64,000 nucleotides of DNA from Telmatactis stephensoni (taxonomy: Eukaryota; Cnidaria; Anthozoa; Actiniaria; Isophelliidae), in assembly GCA_029948255.1 (NCBI GenBank), contig JALIZF010001715.1, positions 213,501 through 277,500 on the forward strand. The letters are read 5' to 3'. Within the stretch, counting starts at the first letter, position 1. Each line of letters starts with the position of its first letter. The notes below the pieces were generated by a model, which saw only the letters and a list, made by a program, of their open reading frames with translations, made no database searches and was not told the DNA's origin. The position numbers and the translations under genes were made by a program. Shown in pieces: positions 60,088 to 64,000 of the stretch.

Positions 60088-60142
60088 ACCTTCCGCACGA
60101 AAGACCGATGCTCTGACCAACTGAGCCAACCGGGCGGCGATT
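60088..60142 (-). pseudogene. Truncated tRNA-like sequence, probably a SINE head
   Basis: On the minus strand the sequence runs CCGCCCGGTTGGCTCAGTTG, GTCAGAGCATCGG, then TCTTTCGTGCGGAAGGTC. This matches the 5' half of a tRNA with a good A box (TGGCTCAGTTGG). The T arm and B box are absent, replaced by unrelated sequence, so it is not a working tRNA gene. Confidence 0.65.
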
Positions 60143-60954
60143 ATTGTATCGTATTGTATGTCGCATTTAACTGCTTTCGATGGCCAAAAGAAAAAAGATG
60201 TTGGCAAAAAAATGCTTATATGTGAATGGGAAAAAGTCGAACAAAATCATGAAAAATGCGAGACAATAAAAATATTCAAACGAGCCAGATCAAAATACTT
60301 TCAAAAAATGGTTATTTGTACAGAGTATTCGGTTATAGATTTTATCTCAAGAGAAAGATATATCATACTTGTCCAAAATAGACGACCTGATACGGGCGGT
60401 AAATCAAGTTTTACCGTCGGTACAGGTGGTGAAGGTAATTTATATGCAAAGCAATCACATTAATATTCACAAACTTGAATCAAATTATAGAACTGTTCAC
60501 ATATGATAAATTGGTCACCCTTTGGTGTTACGTGCATAAATTATAAGTTCAAGCATGGCTCGCTGAATCTTTACCGGCGGTACGGCCCGTACCGTTCGTG
60601 CATGAATTATAATTCATATACTATACAAGAAATTCAAGCTCAAAACCTGCTTCATGGCCACTGCTACAAGTTCACATTGGAGCCTTCACATTTTTATTTC
60701 GTCGTTTTTAAAAACAAAAACAAAAACAAATAATAATAATACCGATCGGCTAGCAGTCATTCGGTACGTTGCGTTCCAGATCAAATGTTTACATTTGTGA
60801 ACTCTCCATGATTACATTCCTGACCAAATTCGCTACTTAACAAACACTAAATGCTTTGCTTATTTCTTAGGCTATGAGTTTGGTATTTGTAAAGACCCCA
60901 GATGATTATTCTACTAAAAATACTCGCTTAAAAGAACTGCTATAAAGTTGTGAG

Positions 60955-61350
60955 ATATTTATTTGTGATTTGTCGTTCTCAAAACCACGCACTTCAATTC
61001 ATGAGTGTATTTGTGAATACGCCGTTTTCAAAAAGCAAAGAAGCCAGATAATTATGCTTTCTTTGTGATTTGTCGTTCTCAAAAAATCCGATCGCATTTG
61101 TGAATATGCCGTTTTCAAAAAGAAAAGAAGCCAGATAATTATGCTGTGAGATTTATCAGTGTGATTTGTCGTTCTCAAAAAATCCGATCGGACTAAACGC
61201 ACTTTTATTCATGTTTGTATTTGTGAATACGCCGTTTTCAAAGAGCAAAGAAGCCAGATCAATGCGCTACTAAAAAGATACACGCTTAAAAGGACTGCTA
61301 AAGACTGTGAGATGTTTATACTTGTGATCTGTCGTTTTCAAAAAATCAGA
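60955..61350. repeat. Tandem repeat of about 100-bp units, roughly four copies
   Basis: Units contain TGTGATTTGTCGTTCTCAAA, AATCCGATCG, TGTGAATACGCCGTTTTCAA and AGAAGCCAGATAATTATGC. They occur near 60963, 61062, 61152 and 61323. The copies differ in length and in which sub-blocks they keep. Confidence 0.85.
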
Positions 61351-61967
61351 TCGGACTACACGCACTTTTGGAAACTTAAGGAGGCTTCCTACAATTTTTC
61401 TTGTGCTCGACCGGTCAACTTGAAACGGCTGTAGTTCTTCCATGAAAGTACCCACAGTTATGCCCTTTCGTCCACTTACTACATAAAGACTGAAATTTTT
61501 ATTAGTGTGTATTTTGTTTACATCAGGGTTACCATAGCGACGAAACGATGACGTCATCGTTTTAGATTTCAAGCAATTTTACGCGTTTTTCGACCTAAAC
61601 TTTTAAAATGACACACAAGACGTTAATATATAGGACTTTGCCCAGCAGCATACGAATTTTGGAGAAATTCGTATAGACAGATTTTGAATTATTCGAGGCG
61701 CAATTTTTTAACCCCAAAAATCACAATTTCTAGTCTTAATAATAGTCCATAATTTTAAAAGCAAAGCAGCATTACAACTCTTCGACTGTCCAAATGTTGT
61801 TCAAATATCAGACTACTTCTCTACGAAGTTGCACGTGAGAAAGTGCTTTGGATCTCAGCATACGTCCATTTAGACATGAAATTGGGCGAAATTTTATCAA
61901 AATTTATACACAAAGCGTTTAGTGCTCCTAAAGAAAAATTTCTCGTTCAACTGTTTTCTCCCTTTGG

Positions 61968-62528
61968 TGAGTAGAACTTTAATATATTTGCAATAAACTG
62001 TTCAAACGCTGATTCAATTGAAAATTTCAAAGGTACTGAATAAAATTTCAAAGTTGTGTATATTCGGTGTAACTTAGCGCAGCAAGATTCTAGGTTCAAG
62101 TTGTTGTTTTCATTCTCACATTCCTGCATGCAGGCATGCTTCAGTATGGTAATTATAGGCAATGGTCACCATGGCGTAACGCGCTACTTCACTACTGCGT
62201 TTCCGTACGCGTGCTCTGCGTATAGAATATTTCTTCAAAAATCACAATTTCTAGTCTTCGATTCCATAATTTTAAAAACAAAGCAGCATGACAACACTAG
62301 TGAAGTAGCGCGTCACGCCATGGTGACCATTGCCTATAATTAGCATACTGAAGCATGCCTGCATGCAGGAATGTGAGAATGCAAACAACAACTTGAACCT
62401 AGAATCTTGCTGCGCTAAGTTACACCGAATATACTCAACTTTGAAATTATATTTCAGTACCTTTGAAAGCTTCAATTGAATCGGCACTTGAACAGTTTAT
62501 TGCAAATATATTAAAGTTCTACTCACCA
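61968..62528. repeat. Inverted repeat with ~225-bp arms inside the TTAA element
   Basis: The arms (about 61968-62194 and 62297-62528) are reverse complements with few mismatches, for example GAGTAGAACTTTAATATATT against AATATATTAAAGTTCTACTC. The spacer has a partial copy of 61713-61775 (AAAATCACAATTTCTAGTCT). Confidence 0.88.
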
Positions 62529-62587
62529 AAGGGTGATAATAGTTGACCGAGAAATTTTTCTATTTTTATTTTATTTTTTATTTTTTT

Positions 62588-62714
62588 TTATATATTACTT
62601 GGCCGAGTTTGAAGCCATTTGGGTGAGTTTTCACTGAGTTATCCTTGTTTTGCTATAGTGGGGGGAGCAAAACAAGGATAAATCAGTGAAAACTCACCCA
62701 AATGACTGCAAACT
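62588..62714. mobile_element. Hairpin element, truncated copy
   Basis: TATATTACTTGGCCGAGTTT, then GGGTGAGTTTTCACTGAGTT and TATCCTTGTTTTGC, pair with the inverted right half around a GGGGGG loop. The right end is cut off at AACT, compared with the full copy at 63321. Confidence 0.85.
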
Positions 62715-62910
62715 AGAAAAATTGTAGGAAGCCTCCTTAATTACCAGATTAAAGTCTCGATTGGGATTTTGACAATAGGCTACAAGGAAGCCAACAAAGT
62801 GTTCAGACATAAGTAGAGACTGCTCTTTAACATATAAAGAATTTTTTATCAATTATCATTTTGTTAAACATACACACACATACATATATAGTAATGGGGT
62901 GAACATTTCC

Positions 62911-63616
62911 TACACTTTCCTCACAGGCAGCCCAAGCTCTTATTCTGTGGTATTGTATTACAACGAACGATTGTTTTAACTGAACATTAACGGTCATATT
63001 TTACATCCTTAAAATATTGTACTTATGTGAATAAAACTGACTTAACTCGATAACATGTTGTGTCATCGGGAACTGGATCATATGTGAGTTGAGTTTGTTT
63101 GATGTGTTGTTCTCTCCCTTGCCACGAGGGTTTTTCTCCGGGTTCTCCGGTTTTCCTCCCTCCAGTAAAAATCAACATGTGAGTTGAGTGTTGTGTGCTA
63201 AAATAAGAAATGTAGTGGTAGTGATGTGTGAGGGGCAGCAGGTCCACATCAGCGAAAGCTGCCAGATATCCAACCTGCTTAAACAAATAAAGCATTTATT
63301 TTATTTATTTATTTTTTTTTTATATATTACTTGGCCGAGTTTGAAGCCATTTGGGTGAGTTTTCACTGAGTTATCCTTGTTTTGCTATAGTTGGGGGAGC
63401 AAAACAAGGATAAATCAGTGAAAACTCCCCCAAATAACTGCAAACTCAGCCAAGTAATATATGACACAACATGTTATCGAGTTAAGTCAGTTTTATTCAC
63501 ATAAGTACCATATTTTAAGGATGTAAAATATGACCGTTAATGTTCCGTTAAAACAATCGTTCGTTGTAATACAATACCACAGAATAAGAGCTTGGGCTGC
63601 CTGTGCTTTCCTACAC
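62911..63616. repeat. Fold-back structure with ~155-bp arms
   Basis: The left arm (about 62911-63066) reads CTTTCCTCACAGGCAGCCCA to CATGTTGTGTCAT. The right arm (about 63462-63616) is its reverse complement with few mismatches. The interior holds a CGGGTTCTCCGG-containing repeat and the full hairpin element at 63321-63466. A short ORF over the interior is not considered coding. Confidence 0.85.
63321..63466. mobile_element. Hairpin element, full copy
   Basis: Same family as 62588-62714. Here both ends are present: TATATTACTTGGCCGAGTTT on the left and AAACTCAGCCAAGTAATATA on the right. The arms are about 65 bp. Confidence 0.87.
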
Positions 63617-64000
63617 TTAAAAAAGATAAAAAAAGGTATTTACAAATAAATTTACAAAAGAGGGGGCATGCAACATTGGCTTCAAAAAAGGTATTTAAAA
63701 AAGTCAAAGGTGTCAATGAGACAACTCATGGATACTGCACAAAACCAATGAGTTAACAGCAAAAGTCAATGAAAAAGGCATACAGTAACTCTAGGGGCTT
63801 ATTCTTTGTGTGTGTTATTAAGTGTTTGTGTGTGTGTGTAATATATGCATTCAATTCCACAATGGGAAGACAGCTCAAAAGGAAACCTCGAGGCTTATAT
63901 TTTTGAACTGTCTTGACATCATTGATAATTTTTTCAAAGAAGAAAAAATATAGCTAAAAAATAACAGGAATATGAGACAAAAAAACCCCTAGGTTATACT
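63617..64000. other. Right edge, no gene seen
   Basis: AT-rich sequence with a TG run near 63822-63839. No coding exon is supported. Confidence 0.45.

Larger units (their letters stand above)
58026..61379. other. Gene-free region after the convertase
   Basis: Following the convertase 3' untranslated region, I find no gene. It holds ATTGG-rich tandem units (about 58490-58640), a MITE, a tRNA-like fragment and an 80-110 bp tandem repeat, each listed separately. Confidence 0.5.
61380..62736. mobile_element. 1,357-bp TTAA-flanked non-autonomous transposon
   Basis: A 22-bp inverted repeat starts GGAGGCTTCCTACAATTT at 61380 and is mirrored at 62715-62736. TTAA lies immediately outside both ends (61376-61379 and 62737-62740), as with Kolobok or piggyBac-type integration. 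No transposase ORF is seen. It contains a giant internal inverted repeat and a truncated hairpin element (both listed). Confidence 0.88.

Noticed and set aside
60088..60142. Functional tRNA gene
   Set aside because: Only the 5' half with the A box is present. The T arm and acceptor 3' strand are missing.
60955..61350. CRISPR-like array
   Set aside because: The repeats are about 100 bp, unequal, and not separated by unique spacers. The DNA is eukaryotic. It is an ordinary tandem repeat.
63023..63295. 90-aa minus-strand ORF
   Set aside because: It spans a common CGGGTTCTCCGG-type repeat inside a fold-back structure and has no recognisable domain.

Overview
The window looks like nuclear DNA of a cnidarian, most likely an anthozoan such as a coral or sea anemone. 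It is AT-rich, its genes are split by many short introns, its host genes are recognisably metazoan (HAUS1, a PC1/3-like proprotein convertase, a ZNF474-type C2HC protein), and it is dense in MITE-like inverted repeats. All assignments come from reading the sequence and from remembered family motifs; no database search was possible.

Layout. (1) 353-12073 is a complete, apparently autonomous DNA transposon of 11.7 kb. It has perfect 36-bp terminal inverted repeats and a flanking 8-bp duplication matching at 7 of 8 bases. Its plus-strand gene can be assembled from 12 exons that all join in frame, giving a protein of about 1,153 aa with an N-terminal Myb/SANT-like domain and a plausible D/D/E catalytic core. 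A convergent minus-strand gene encodes a HIRAN-like protein. I could not place this element in a named superfamily, and it is the best candidate for an undescribed system here. A 12-bp minisatellite abuts its right end. (2) 12.2-18.2 kb is intergenic and repeat-rich, with a decayed LINE 3' end and a long polypurine/polypyrimidine tract. (3) 18181-22378 is HAUS1 (9 exons, 275 aa), an augmin subunit. (4) 25226-26671 on the minus strand is a single-exon protein with four C2HC zinc fingers. (5) 27879-39428 is a large gene for a CCCH + RWD-like + CHY zinc-finger protein, with several transposons in its introns. (6) 39649-40629 on the minus strand is a two-exon coiled-coil gene, tail to tail with the previous gene. 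(7) 43135-46491 is a cluster of four small intronless paralogues, two on each strand, with a duplicated V-E-R-L motif. (8) 48411-58025 is a 12-exon subtilisin-like proprotein convertase. (9) 58.0-64.0 kb has no convincing gene but many mobile elements, including a TTAA-flanked element and large fold-back structures.

The host genes do not form an obvious pathway. The transposon is self-contained: its transposase and HIRAN-like genes converge between the two inverted repeats, and smaller MITEs have inserted inside it.
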